DNA from: Amyelois transitella
Taxonomy: Eukaryota > Arthropoda > Insecta > Lepidoptera > Pyralidae
Assembly (NCBI RefSeq): GCF_032362555.1
Contig: NC_083507.1
Span: 9,675,001-9,739,000 of the forward strand
Direction: 5' to 3'
Length of the DNA stretch: 64,000 bases
Shown: piece after piece, positions 12,401-24,500 of the stretch
Numbering within the stretch: the first letter of the stretch is position 1
Layout of the letters: each line of letters begins with the position of its first letter
Notes under the pieces: generated by a model
Told to the model about the DNA's origin: nothing
What the model saw: only the letters and a program-made list of their open reading frames with translations
Database searches by the model: none
Made by a program: the position numbers and the translations under genes

Positions 12401-14112
12401 TTACGCTAGAAAAGTAGGAAAAGCTACTTTTGCTAGTAAGACGTTAATTCAAATATAGGGCTCCAGAGACCAGTTGGCGACGAGTGGGGCGGCGAAGCGG
12501 CATTCCAGTATTGCGTGGAGTGTTGTGGCTTCACGCTGACAACATCGCGGTCAATACGCGAGTTACAAACTCACTACTAAAATATTACTTACGTAACTAA
12601 CACTACAGGTGTAACACTCCTTATATACGAATATACACAATAATTAAACAAACTATAGTTTTGAAGAAATAGATCATTCATACGATAAGTAATTATAAAT
12701 AAATAAAGAAAAAAATACACACATGCAAATGTTCGATCCATTTATGTATTTTCTAAAGTTTTGTTAGCTTCTACATTTTGAAAAATTATATATTGTAAGC
12801 TTTTAATAAGTATCGTGTGAAAATAGGGCACAGAACTTAAGATATAAAAATTTTGCATGCAAAGGGGTTTTATTCCCTTTTTCTTTTCAGTATTGAGTAA
12901 GATGATTTTAAATATAATCCAGGGCAAGTGACTGCTTTGTGTTGTTTGATTCACCATTATAGAATATTCATATAAAACTGAAAAGTGGCATGTCCTTTAG
13001 ATCTGAACATGCACACAAAAACAACAATATTACAATCTCAACATGAGATATAAGACGATGGATTACAAAGATTCAATTATAGGGGCAGCTAGTAGAAGAC
13101 AAGTTGAGAAAGTTACTGACCTTGACCCCGATGTATTTAACCTTGAAGAAACGTGTTTTAATGAAAATACAGTGTAATTCACATATGCGGACAGCGTACA
13201 TACCATCAACATAACCATTCAAGTCATGAACACGCAATGTGTAATACCAATTGATTTGCACATAATTTTAGCTATTAAAACAATAGATACTTAAATAATA
13301 AAAAATAAACACGAGATCAATGATAATGATACATTTGCAAATGTAAACACGGAATTGGTTTCATTAAAATTACTGAATTATGTAAATAGCAAATTTACAT
13401 AATGCGTTATATTAACATTCGCATGTGTCAACATCCATACTAATGGATGCTTAGAGTACTGGGTTGTAATCTTAATCTATTGTGTTTAAAAATAACATTT
13501 GTTTTTTTTTTTGTATAAAACATAGGACATGTTGTATATATTAAATATAAAAAAAAATTTGGTTTGTGAATGCGTCTCTACGTAGAATGTTTGTGAACCA
13601 TATGGTCTATCAAGAGAGATAGTTTCTTGCTCTCAAATTTATGTATGTCCAGTTTTGTACCCTCTGCTTTAGGGCCTGGGGTTCGTTATCCATAATTTAA
13701 GTCTTTCTATTTTTTTTGTAATATACAGCCTTCATTATTATCTGGTTAAAGAGTAAATGTGTATTTATTTATATGTTATTCAATTTTAAAACCTTGTCAT
13801 TTTTATTTTTCAGAGGACTACGCATGCAACGTCACAATGAGAGGACACAAAGAAAAGCGCGGCGAAGATGAATACTTGCAGTTTGATCCATTCAGAGTCA
13901 AACTTAGGGTTGGTCAGTCCTCAATCTACTTAACCAACTTATTTGACGGCGATCCAGTCCTGGGACCCGCCACTAACAGGGTTATCAACGAGAACTCTCA
14001 AGTGTTCCTACAAGAAATAAGTCCGGTCCTAGAACGGAGCCTTGGGGAACTCTTCACCGAAATGGCAAATAAAATAACATCTAAGTTCACATATAAGGAA
14101 TTATTTCCTTAG
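9461..14112 (+). CDS. JHBP/takeout-like protein, gene A (5' exons not found)
   Basis: Recognised exons: 9461-9609, 10484-10617, 13814-14112. They join in frame (AA|G, A|AG) and encode 193 residues from GIPELDVPGIEPL to the stop TAG at 14110-14112. This matches the takeout/JHBP superfamily (secreted carriers of small hydrophobic ligands) from just after the Cys pair to the C-terminal helix. A normal member is about 245 residues, so the signal peptide, both N-terminal Cys and about 50 residues are missing. No Cys-pair exon is visible between 6190 and 9460. The last exon fuses what are exons 5 and 6 in genes B and D, so that intron is absent here. One Cys remains, in DYACNVTM. The open frame and intact splice sites argue against a decayed pseudogene over this part. 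It is either a gene with a cryptic or distant first exon, or a 5'-truncated copy. Confidence 0.82.
9848..10106 (+). mobile_element. Retroposon family D copy
   Basis: About 250 bp, clearly homologous to 51995-52232 (shared TCGTCCGCG...TTATTTTGGGCAT, GATGAATAATTTTCCCC, TTGCTCCTTATAGTT and TTCAATGCAAAA blocks). It ends in a CAAACAAAC...CTTCAGCTTT segment. It lies in an intron of gene A. It looks like the 3' part of a LINE or a related SINE. Confidence 0.65.
10198..10330. repeat. GC-rich block with two adjacent hairpins
   Basis: Unusually GC-rich for this region. CCAGGC (10261-10266) pairs with GCCTGG (10277-10282), and TCCGAC (10294-10299) pairs with GTCGGA (10308-10313). It lies in the intron between 9609 and 10484. 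I do not recognise the family. Confidence 0.4.
10620..10860 (+). repeat. Interspersed repeat family E fragment
   Basis: Begins just after the exon donor with ATACTAATATG...CTGTCTGTTACC and ends near CGCAGGCGGAGCTACAATCAGCTA, a layout common in lepidopteran retroposon 3' ends. Recognised by pattern only. Confidence 0.45.
11255..11350 (-). mobile_element. LINE 3'-end fragment (AYPxGK family)
   Basis: The reverse complement carries the conserved ...GAAAGAAGTATGCAGGGGTCG block of the LINE whose ORF ends in ...VVSAYPxGKxA. It is diverged and lies in intron 2 of the recognised part of gene A. Confidence 0.5.
11632..11850 (+). repeat. SINE-C body
   Basis: ATCGTGAGGAAACCTGCACA through CAACCGGGACTTATGCTAGG and GGAAGAAG, collinear with the full copy at 48018-48361. 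The tRNA-like head is missing. Confidence 0.65.
12080..12215 (-). mobile_element. LINE 3'-end fragment (AYPxGK family)
   Basis: The reverse complement resembles the fragment at 46602-46740 (GATGAAGCGAAAAAAGTATA block). Diverged. Confidence 0.4.
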
Positions 14113-14222
14113 CTTATACAATTAAATTCTGTATATAGATACGTAAGTTAGTGTGAGATTTTCTGGACTTTATTATAAATAGTGATTTGCGATCGCAAGT
14201 GTCAGATGCCTATGCAAAATTC

Positions 14223-14228
14223 AATAAA
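14223..14228 (+). terminator. Polyadenylation signal, gene A
   Basis: AATAAA 111 nt after the stop codon. Confidence 0.6.
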
Positions 14229-15139
14229 TGTGATAGTAACGTCTATGGTTATAGTGTCCATTGAATAAGTTTTAGTAGGCTTTGGTGATAAGGCTATTTG
14301 TAACTTGAAATAACATTTTTTTGTTACTTTTGTATTAATTTAGCTTTATGTATTTAAATATAATAAATATTATTTTGTGTTTGTTTTAATAATAATCTTC
14401 TCGCTAATATTAGATTTCAAATAGAAGAGTCTATATTGCAACCATAAATATTTCACTCGAATAAATTTCACAGAAATCAATTTCAATTTGCAAAACAATT
14501 TGAAAAAATAATCCTTGATTCAACCTACCTTTTTGTAATACTTCACTTCTAGCTTTGTGCTTTATTCATACTTCAAGTAAGAAACGTTACCATGACTTCA
14601 TTTTATAATAAATTAAAATACACATTTATGTATAACATTTATTTTATTAAATAAGTTTTCGATTTTTTTATACTTTAGGTTTACTAATGAATTACCATTA
14701 TCAGATGTAATTAAATTAAAATTGACTGATTGGGAGAAATTGCTACTTTCTCGTCTTTGTAAGACGGAAATACTGCTATTGTAAATACGACTTTTTACTC
14801 GTATTATGTGATGTAAGGACACGAAAAAAACAAGTTTTCTTTTTTAATATTTTTAATAAAAAATGAGGAATAAATTCTTCCTTTCATTTTATCCTAAAAC
14901 AGAGGTTAATTAAAAGCAGGCTCCTTTCCCGCAAATGTTATTGAATTAATATTAGGTATGTACTTATTATTATTTTTACAATCGACAAAAAAAATGTTAT
15001 AAAGCATAAAGTAGTAAATCCAGAGCTTTCCTGGTACGCTTAAAAAATCTTCTTAAATTCTTAAGTCTTCAAAATCCTGAAGAGGCCGTGTACCGATTAT
15101 TCTTTTCTGAGTTATGAAAGTACATTAGTTTGATACTTA

Positions 15140-15365
15140 TCGATGTTTTTCTGATGAGGGAGAACATCGTGTGGCAACTTCTGCACATTTAGATAACTAC
15201 ATTTGTAGTGTAACCATGATCCAATAAGTAGGAGTATGAGTCATGTTTTCAGAAAAGGTTGCGGAGGTGAAAAGAGAGTTTATCGCTTAATGTCAGTCCA
15301 GATTCCTGGTTCGTGGGGGAAGCCAGGCTCCTTTCCAGAGAGATAAGGACATAATCGGTACTAAC
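15140..15365 (+). repeat. SINE-C body (diverged)
   Basis: GAACATCGTG...CAACTTCTGCACATTTAG...GGTTGCGGAGGTGAAA order matches SINE-C, with more divergence than the 11.6-kb copy. Confidence 0.5.
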
Positions 15366-15641
15366 GCCAGACGGACAATGAGTAGAAGAGAGTCAGTTTA
15401 TGATAAGTTTATAAAAGTGTATTCGCTTTTTGTTTAATAGCTCAGCGTAAAGTTAAGCTTACTAAATTCCATTTATTGACCAAACAATGTTCTATTTGTT
15501 TATAAATATTGATAGCCAGGAACACAGAAAACAGACGGAAAATCTTCAGCAGTTTTATTTTATTTCAGACATTAATTAGATCGGGTTGATAGACGGTGTG
15601 GTCCAAATATTCAAAAAAATCATTCGATTTAGACAGAGTAC

Positions 15642-15675
15642 AATATATATACAGAGACCTCTCTGTGTATATATT
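15642..15675. repeat. 15-bp inverted repeat
   Basis: Arms 15642-15656 and 15661-15675 pair with one G:T wobble across a 4-nt loop. Confidence 0.7.
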
Positions 15676-16564
15676 ATACTTACTTCATTTTAAAAAAAAT
15701 AGAATGCTGAAAGCATTTATTTAAATATAGTTAACGTCAGTATGCTTTTCATACAGGCCGTTACCGATTTATATCTGTAGTTTTGTATGTTGCCAAAAGA
15801 TGGCGTGTTAAAAATATATATTTTTTTTAAAGTTTCCTTTGAAAGTCTGTTTGAAGATAAGGCTTAACTGACATTTATTGAATACTAAAATATAGAAGAA
15901 AATTCTCCATAAATATAGAGCATTATTGTTAAGTAGCGTTTCAGGAAAATCTACCCGTTGTTCCCTCACTTTTATTGGGGACGTTCTGCCATTACGTCTG
16001 ATCAAGAATAATTACCCTTAGGCTGGTTGTGTGAAAATACAAGTTAGGTATCATCTAGTGCAATGTTGAGCAGAACAGTTAAACTATTAAATCTTTGCTT
16101 ATAATGTTAACTTGCTCTGTTTACTTAATTTTTAAACTTACCTGTTTAATATATCTCATCTTTCTTATTCACCGGTAGATATGATCATATTGAAGCCCTT
16201 ATTTCATATGATTACTTGGATCGAAATTTATTGCAGCTTTCTTGAACTAAATATTAATAATGCAGTTGTTGCACAATGTGTACACTACAACAAAGATAAA
16301 TTTATAACATTAAAATATTTTTAAATTTTCGAGTTTTGTAAATTAAATAACAAGAATTTTAAGACCAGTACAAAGATCTTTTGGTTAGGCTGAAAGAGAT
16401 AACATAACAAATAAGCAGAATCTATGTACTACAACGTTTATTGTATGTGTTTAAGTATAATGCTTTAGTACTGCTTCAGTACTTATTTGGATTGGTCAGA
16501 CGTAGTCTACTTCTTCTAAAAGAGATATGTTTTAGTTGTATACGTGAATTGGTATGGTTTGTTT

Positions 16565-16645
16565 GAAATTGAACTATACAACTGGGCGTTGCCGTTCAGT
16601 CTCTTCGAGATTGTTGGCTCTGTCTGGCCGTAAGGGATAAAAGGA
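16565..16645 (+). repeat. SINE-A fragment
   Basis: Diverged 3' third of SINE-A (GTTGGCTCTGTCTGGCCGTA), without a tail. Confidence 0.5.
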
Positions 16646-16785
16646 TTACCTATTGTATGAATTGGTAAATTACATCATTACTTGGATCACGACAGCAGGA
16701 TCAACACTGAAAATCTATCACCTAGCATCATCAAAAAGTTCATTCACTATATTCCGATGGCAAGATCACTTAGTATCCTCGTGAA

Positions 16786-17047
16786 CATACATACATACAT
16801 ATGGTTACGTCTATATCCCTTGCGGGGTAGACAGAGCCATCAGTCTTGAAAAGACTGAATGGCCACGTTCAGCTATTTGGCTTAATGATAGAATTGAGAT
16901 TCAAATAGTGACAGGTTGCTAGCCCATCGCCTAGAAAAGAATCCCAAGTTTGTAAGCCTATCCCTTAGTCGCCTTTTACGACATCCATGGGATAGAGATG
17001 GAGTGGTGCTATTCTTTTTTTTATTGGTGCCGGGAACCACACGGCAC
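16786..17047 (-). mobile_element. SINE-A copy
   Basis: Near-full copy in reverse orientation: a (CATA)n run at the left is the tail, and GTGCCGGGAACCACACGGCA at the right is the head. Flanks CTCGTGAAC and CTTGTGAAC are a probable target-site duplication with one mismatch. Confidence 0.85.
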
Positions 17048-18579
17048 CTTGTGAACTACTTTTATAAATCTGCCTTTATTATCTGTCATGAACTGTACAC
17101 GTAGTTTTTATGTAACTAACAATGCGGAATTACTATCTCGCCTACATTTCGTACATTGATCTTATGGAAATCCATGTAATTGTAGTGATTTTGGATTTAA
17201 TGTGTAATAAAATTTCAGTTTGACGATACATACTGGTGATGGTGATGTTAATTAAGAAATAGACGTAACTATATTACAAAATAACGAATGCTAAGTTTAG
17301 AGGGCGATGAAAAGAAAAATACTTTGTAATTCAATCTCAGAGACGAAAGGGTGGTCTAAAAATATTCTGTCTAAAGTAGTCAAAAAACATTTATATTAAT
17401 ATTATTACGAATTACTCAAATACTTCAATAGTAAATAATACATTTCTTTAAAAAAAATTGTAGATAAATTTCTCACTTAAAAATTGAATTGATTCCGTAT
17501 CTATATCTTCTTTTTTTATTGCGTCTTATATTTTCTCTATTCTAATTTGAAACGTGATGTATTACTTGCTATTTTTAAACTATAATTAACGCAAATTGTC
17601 AGAAGTAACAGATAGGTGATCAATTAAAACGGACACAAAAAATATCAGCTATTTTTCGGTATCAAAAAAGTCTGCAATATGACGCAAGTGATTCGTGCAA
17701 TAGTGAAGGTCTGTATTGATAGCACTTTTTGGACAAAAAGCAGCTTCCGCTGCGGTCCGTAAATAATACAGTCAAAACACATAACCTATTCAATAAAATT
17801 ATAACGTGTTACCTCGTTTTATAAGAGCCTTGAGAATCAAGCATTCAATTCAAAAGCGAATGTTAGCCCAATTTACAGCAACACAATTTTAATAAGTAGG
17901 AGTATGTAAGTATTTACTATATTTTTATATCCTCAGACACCTATGAACTTACAAACTGCAAAATTTTTTTTTTAGATAATCATGTTGTATAAGTTAAAAT
18001 TTATTATTAAATTTCGCTGGTGACATTTCTAAAATGAAATTATTTAGTTTTATTCGGGTCTCATATTAACAAGTTTAAATCAGGTAAAGATTTTTCCGAA
18101 CGGAAATAAAAATGCAGTTTTGAAAATTATTTACAATAAAAAGGTAAATAAATTGAATATGCTATACCACTTATATATGAAGAATAAAAATGAGTATCTT
18201 ATATCTAAAAAAAATGTTCATACATATAAAAGTCATAGGAAAAATTTTATAGCGTAAGTTCCAATGTCTGACGGTTTTTATAACCCCACATTAATTCAGT
18301 TGACGTGATCACACGCTATTATTTAAATTGATATGGCTACAATTTGCGACTATTAATGTTTTTTTTTCAATAGATATTTTTTGGCACGATAAGAATATAA
18401 AGAGGAAAATCCGCATCATGTTGGTCCTGCTTGCCTAATATCGTGGGTTTGGGTCGGTGGTCAGCTGAACCGCCGCTCACCATACAAATATCAGATTTTC
18501 GGACGCCGGTCTCCACTTATTGGTAGACACTGGTGCAAGACTGCAGTTGGACTGATTCTTAAAAATACGATAAGCAATC

Positions 18580-21500
18580 ATGAAAGTGTTGTTTTTAGTG
18601 CTGTGCGTTTTGGGTGTGTATGGAGAGACACGTAAGTATATAATTTTATATTTATATTTAGAAAATAAATCTACTGTCTTGCAAAAATATTTTAGAACTA
18701 TTTATTGTTTTTAAAAGATATAATATAAGCTAAAATAGAATATACTTTGGAAAATAAACACATAATGACATTTATTTACAATTTAAAGTTTGATATACAA
18801 ATACTTATTGCATCGTCGAAAACGACGCCTTATCAGACAAAGGCTGTTTGTCTGATAAGGCATTTGGTTCTAGTATCTAAAGATAATTAGTGTTGGTAAA
18901 ATGTTCTATATAAATATTTAGGATCTGTTTATGTTGACTATAAGTTATAGGTATGTACAAATTCGTAATATTTAAAAAAATTAAACATTTAGTCTAGCGT
19001 TATTACGAGTATGATGACTTTGGGAGTTGGTTTAAGTATTGATTCCCAATATGTTCTGGCTTACTTAGAGCATCGGTAAAAAGGGTAGATAATAAAGAAC
19101 TCCTATGTTTGTTTTATTTATTAATTGGAGTGGTTCCAATTCAATTGCTTTCAAGTAATAAAAAAAAAAATGAAACTGCTGGCTGTGAAATTTTTTGGCA
19201 TTTGGATTTTTACCGCCTATTTGATACTAATTTGCGGCGAACGAAACCACGATTGAAATTATAAAATATTTTCTGCCTTTCTTGCTTGATGTTGTTGATT
19301 AAGTTTACTGTTGCGTGGTTACCGGCACTGTAGAATATAGGACTCTTCCATCCCTTTCCCATGGTTTTCGTAAAGGCGAATAAAGGAAAGGTTTATTCTT
19401 TTTGTAGCCGATGGACTTATAAACTGTCTACTATTTGAATCTCAATTTTATCATATAACTGAACAAAGCCTTTTCAAGACTGGTGGCTCTGTCTTCCTCA
19501 CTAAGTATTATACGTGAATATATGTACATACGTATGAATGAACTAGTTGATTTACTTTATATGTCTCTTATATTATATGTGTTATCGCTGTAGAGGTATT
19601 ACGTACGAGAGGTAATAGTACGAAGACTGTATCCTTTTACGAATAGTCACCAAACCAGCCTCTCAAGGAAGACAAGAATATATGCTAATACAAATCTTGT
19701 ATACATACATATGTAGCACACAGTAATAGCCAATTGGCTGAGTAAATTTTTTATTATCAATCACTCTTTTTTTTTAACATTAAATCCGATCCCTTAATTG
19801 TTCCAATAATTAGGAATGATGTTAATTCATAAATAAATAATTATTGTCGCCGTCCGCGTACGTCATATTCCAAAAAAATTCGTAACTACGTTTCGCTATG
19901 ACATAGCTACTGATTGATTCAAGAAATATACAGGAAACCTTAACAAAACAACATCATAATTAATAGTTAATACGTTAGTAAGTTATTAGCGGTAATAAAA
20001 CATAAAACGCAATGACTTACTAAGAAAAAGTAGAGTGTCACTTGGAACAGAGAGAGACTTACTAATGTGATGTTACGCTACGAAAATTACAATATTTTGG
20101 TATGAATTAATGAAAATCTTAAAAGAAAAGAAAGTGATTGTGTTCAAATATAGTTTTACTTTCAAAGATTATAAAAACTTAGTGGTGAAATGTAATAATC
20201 GTCGTTTTAATTGTAATGTTATTAGCAGGAAATTAAATAATCTCGTTGAAATTCTAGGGCTTGGCATACATTGCACTGAAATTATATCATCGCAAAGTAT
20301 GCCAATCGAGGCTTTATGTAACTGAAGAAGCCTGGAGATAAAGCCGACCACCTATTGGTATATTCACATCTCGACAAATGTCCGTTTCTGCATATTTATC
20401 ACGTCTTTAACCCACTATAGACAAAGCTAGTTAAAGTTTAGTTAGATTCGAAGACCACATTTAGCTGGATGACCCAATATTAATATGATAGGTTGCTAGC
20501 CTGCCTGAAAGATGAATCCCAAGTTTATAAGAATTTAACTTGATTGTCTTTTATAATCTGGGCGGGAAGAGAAGCAGCTCACCATATCTAACAGTGTATT
20601 TTTAATCCACCACCAGAACCTCTCGGCATATTAGGTCTTATAACCGAAATGTTCAGTCGGTTTTATCTTTTCCTTGAATATCTCATTGCGAAAACTTGGA
20701 ATAAAATTATAAGAATTTTAAATCCGTAAATTCCTAGGGGAACGCAGCTAGAACCTTAATATTTTAAAGATTTAAGAATACAGACATTAGAAATTGTAAA
20801 TACATTTTCATAATATCGCAGCTGGGGTCACACACGACTTTGAAACACTGATTGGTTAATGTTCAATGACCAATTACACACAATCAGACCGTGTCCATTT
20901 CAGAAGGCACCTGATAAAGCAATACAAATGGTCTATCCACTGTGGATCGCATGTCAGATGAACTAACAGTTCAAGGCAGTCTGCATCCTAAAGTGCATTG
21001 GCACAAACACAACAAAATTAAATGAGATAACCTTCTTTTTTTTAAGAATTGTCTTTAAAAAAAGAAGGTTATCTCATTTAATTTTGTTTTTAAATTTAAT
21101 ATTTTATGGTCTATTACGTAATAAATTACTACTCTATATGTGGTAAATATATAAGACTTACAGAGTTGTACTTTTTCAGATGAATAATAAGGTTACTATT
21201 GTTAATTACTGTCTCTCGCGGTTTCCCTCGCGTTATGTGGGGTTTTTATAGTATTAAATCTTCGCCCTACAAAGCGTATTGATAACTATACTGAGCGTGA
21301 CGTTATGTACTAACACGCATTTTATTTGCAGTCGGTAAAGTAATATATATTATCTACGCATTGAACCTTTTTGGTTTCTTTAATGTATATTTGTATTAAC
21401 TTTTCCATGACAAATGTCCATCGTGGTTATCAGAACGTTAAAGTATAAAACCAACTTCCATCGCACTCGAACTTGTAATTATTGCGTAATTATTGATTAC

Positions 21501-24500
21501 TAATCAAACAAATAAAAAATCTTTTAAATCACATTTTTTTTGTTTAGTTTTAGTATTAATATATTTCTATTTTATTTTAAAATCATAAAGTGCCGTGTGG
21601 TTCCCGGCACCAATACAAAAAAGAATAGGACTACTCCATCTCTTTCCGCGGATGTCGTAAAATGCGACTAAGGGATAGGCTTACAAACTTGGGATTCTTT
21701 TTTAGGCGATGGTCTAGCAACCTGTCACTATTTGAATCTCAATTCTATCATTAAGCCAAATAGCTGAATGTGGCCATTCAGTCTTTTCAAGACTGTTGGC
21801 TCTGTCTACCCCGCTAGGGACATAGACGTGATTATATGAATGAAGAAATTATAAAATGACTAAGCCACGATTAAGTTAATTTTAACAGATTGATATTGGA
21901 GTCCTATAATGCAACCTATAAATTATTCTTCGTGACATACTCACGTACATATAGGTATGAGCTATTGATGTGTGTATTTGTATGCAAGGGAAATACATTC
22001 GGGACAAGGTCCTTCCGTCAATTACATACCCTATTAGGGTTATGACTAGATTTTGTAATATGTCTGGGCGTGTCCCTTTTTTGTCATGTTTAGACTTTGC
22101 CATTCATTAAGTTTTAGGAATTTGAGAGTTTGTTTGGGTATTTGTTGTAATTAATCTTGATTGCGTTCAGATTGTAAAAGTCTGTCAAGGGAAAGGTTTG
22201 GATAAACTTGTGATTCTTCTTAAGGTGGTGGGTATATCCTGCCGTTATCTCAAATTCTTAATTCCATCATTATGCCAGCCAGCTGAACGTGGCTTTTGAG
22301 TCTTTTCGTGATTATTGGCTCTGTCTGCCCCTTAACAGAAAAAAGATTGAGATAAACAACTTAGACATATAGAAATTATGACATCTCACTATGTTATAAT
22401 GTTGTTTGCAGCTGACTACTTCCCGAAATGTAGAAGAAGCGACCCACAAATTGAGAAATGCATTCTCGAAGGAGTGGAAGCCATGAGACCTTATCTCAAT
22501 AAGGGGATCCCTGAGGTTGGTATTTTTAAATTTTGATGGATTCTCAATAGTTCTCTAGATTACATAGTAACAATAATTAACTGATTGGTCGCTCAAACCT
22601 TATACTTTACCTACTTCTTCTTCTTCTTGTTTTATTTATTTATTTAAATGTACACCTACTATATTGTACAATAGGTGAAATTAATGCCAAAAGGTATTCT
22701 CTACCAGCCGTACCTTTAGACTAAACTGAGACTGTAAGTTAGGTGGTTAAAATAAGATCGATTTGCGATAGATATTCAACATTCTAAGATATGATATATA
22801 TACATGAACATTAACCAATAATCAACATATATTAATATTGTGACAGTATACACTTGTTGTATATAGAATAGTTGCTCTAAATATTCTGTTATATAAATTT
22901 TCTTATTGATATCTGAGAACGATTATAACTATAAGAAAATACATGTTGGAATCATTCTTTTGATTATGATACATATTTTTTAGGTTAATATACCAGCAGT
23001 AGACCCGTTCGTTGTCCCCACTTTGAAGCTGGACAGAACTGCTCCAAATCTACGGCTGAAGGCTACCATTAGACATGCGAAGGCATTTGGGGGATCCGCT
23101 TTTAAGATTGAAAAACTTAAGTAAGTAGTAGATGATAGCTATCGTCTTCTTTTTCTTTCTGAAGAGAAGAAGAAGACGATAGCTGATATATATCACCTAG
23201 CGGCCCGTCACGGCTTCGCTCGTGGAACATACTTACCTATAGCTCTATAGGTAACACTCGTATATAATATATTTTTGATTTTACTTTTCATGATAGTTCA
23301 ATATTTCCGAAGATAAGCTTTTACAAACAAAGTTATAAACTTTACCTCTTTATAATATTAATAAAGATTACATATTTTCTTAAATTATTTTTCAGCCAGT
23401 GGTCTAGTACTATAGAAACAAATGTAATGACAGGGAGAATTGGAAAGAAACCTTATTTTTAAATTAAGGCGATGGTCTAGCAACCTAAACTATCCAATTC
23501 TCAATTCCATAATTATTCTCTGTACGATAAGGAATCAAGCCTCGATAAAAACGAGTATATATATGGTCTTTTTTTACTTCTAAACGACTCTATATAATCA
23601 ATCAATAACATTCCTGAGAAAATACTACCTATAGACATCTTAAATAATCTAATTATATAGTATATATACCTAACAACTAATTATTTTCTATCTCAATTTC
23701 AGGGTGAACCTAAACAACAAATATGCTGCCGAAGTGAAAATCACAATTCCCAAGCTTATGGTGGTCGCGGACTACGACGTGCACGGCTCCCGGCTGCTGA
23801 CCCTGGACATCAACGGGAAGGGCAGGATTCGAGGCAACTTTAGTGAGTTCCCTTTTGTAATTTCTGTCGGCCTGTTTGGCCGATTGTCAAATTCCCGTCT
23901 CAGAATTAAAAGGTCTCGGATTCGATCCCGAGCCAGGTAGATATTAAATAACTATGTTGTGTAATTAAAAGTTTTGTATTTTATCAGTAGACTGGCCAAT
24001 CCTGACAGCCTTTACTTAGTTCACAAAATAAATTAATATGTACATCAACACACGTAACAATTAAGTTCTTCGATCTATAGTTTAATATTAATTTAAATAC
24101 CTATTCCTTGAAAAGATGTATAGTGGAGCACAAAGAAAAATATAGTTTGTCTAAGTATCTTAAACGTAAGATTATTATCTATGAGGTTTACTGTACCATG
24201 TTTTATAAAAACATTTATTTTTGCATATCCTTGAATTTTTCAATACTTTTAAACTTCCTTTTTTTCTTTTCAGCTGGCATAGCGGTAGTAGCTAAAGGTG
24301 TGGGCAAACTGACGCAGAAGGACGGCGTGGACTACATTCTTGCAGACCGGGTGGTTGCCAAAGTTAGGGTCACGCACGCTCAAGTTGCCGTCGACGATTC
24401 TGAACGACCTGTAGCTGGTAAGTTGTCAAAAATAGTAAATTACATCTACTGAAATGTTATACTGTGAAAGTTTGCCTGCCTGCATTACGATTTGCCGGCC

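Larger units (their letters stand above)
14229..18579. other. Intergenic stretch between genes A and B
   Basis: AT-rich. It holds a SINE-C body (about 15140-15365), a short palindrome (15642-15675), a SINE-A fragment (16565-16645) and a reverse SINE-A copy (16786-17047). I see no coding exon with supporting splice sites. Confidence 0.6.

Noticed and set aside
18396-18402. TATAAAG as the gene B promoter
   Set aside because: It is 178 nt upstream of the start, with intervening ATGs; position does not support it over other sites.
23863-23940. Possible tRNA gene (good B box)
   Set aside because: No acceptor stem or anticodon arm can be formed; better read as a SINE promoter end.
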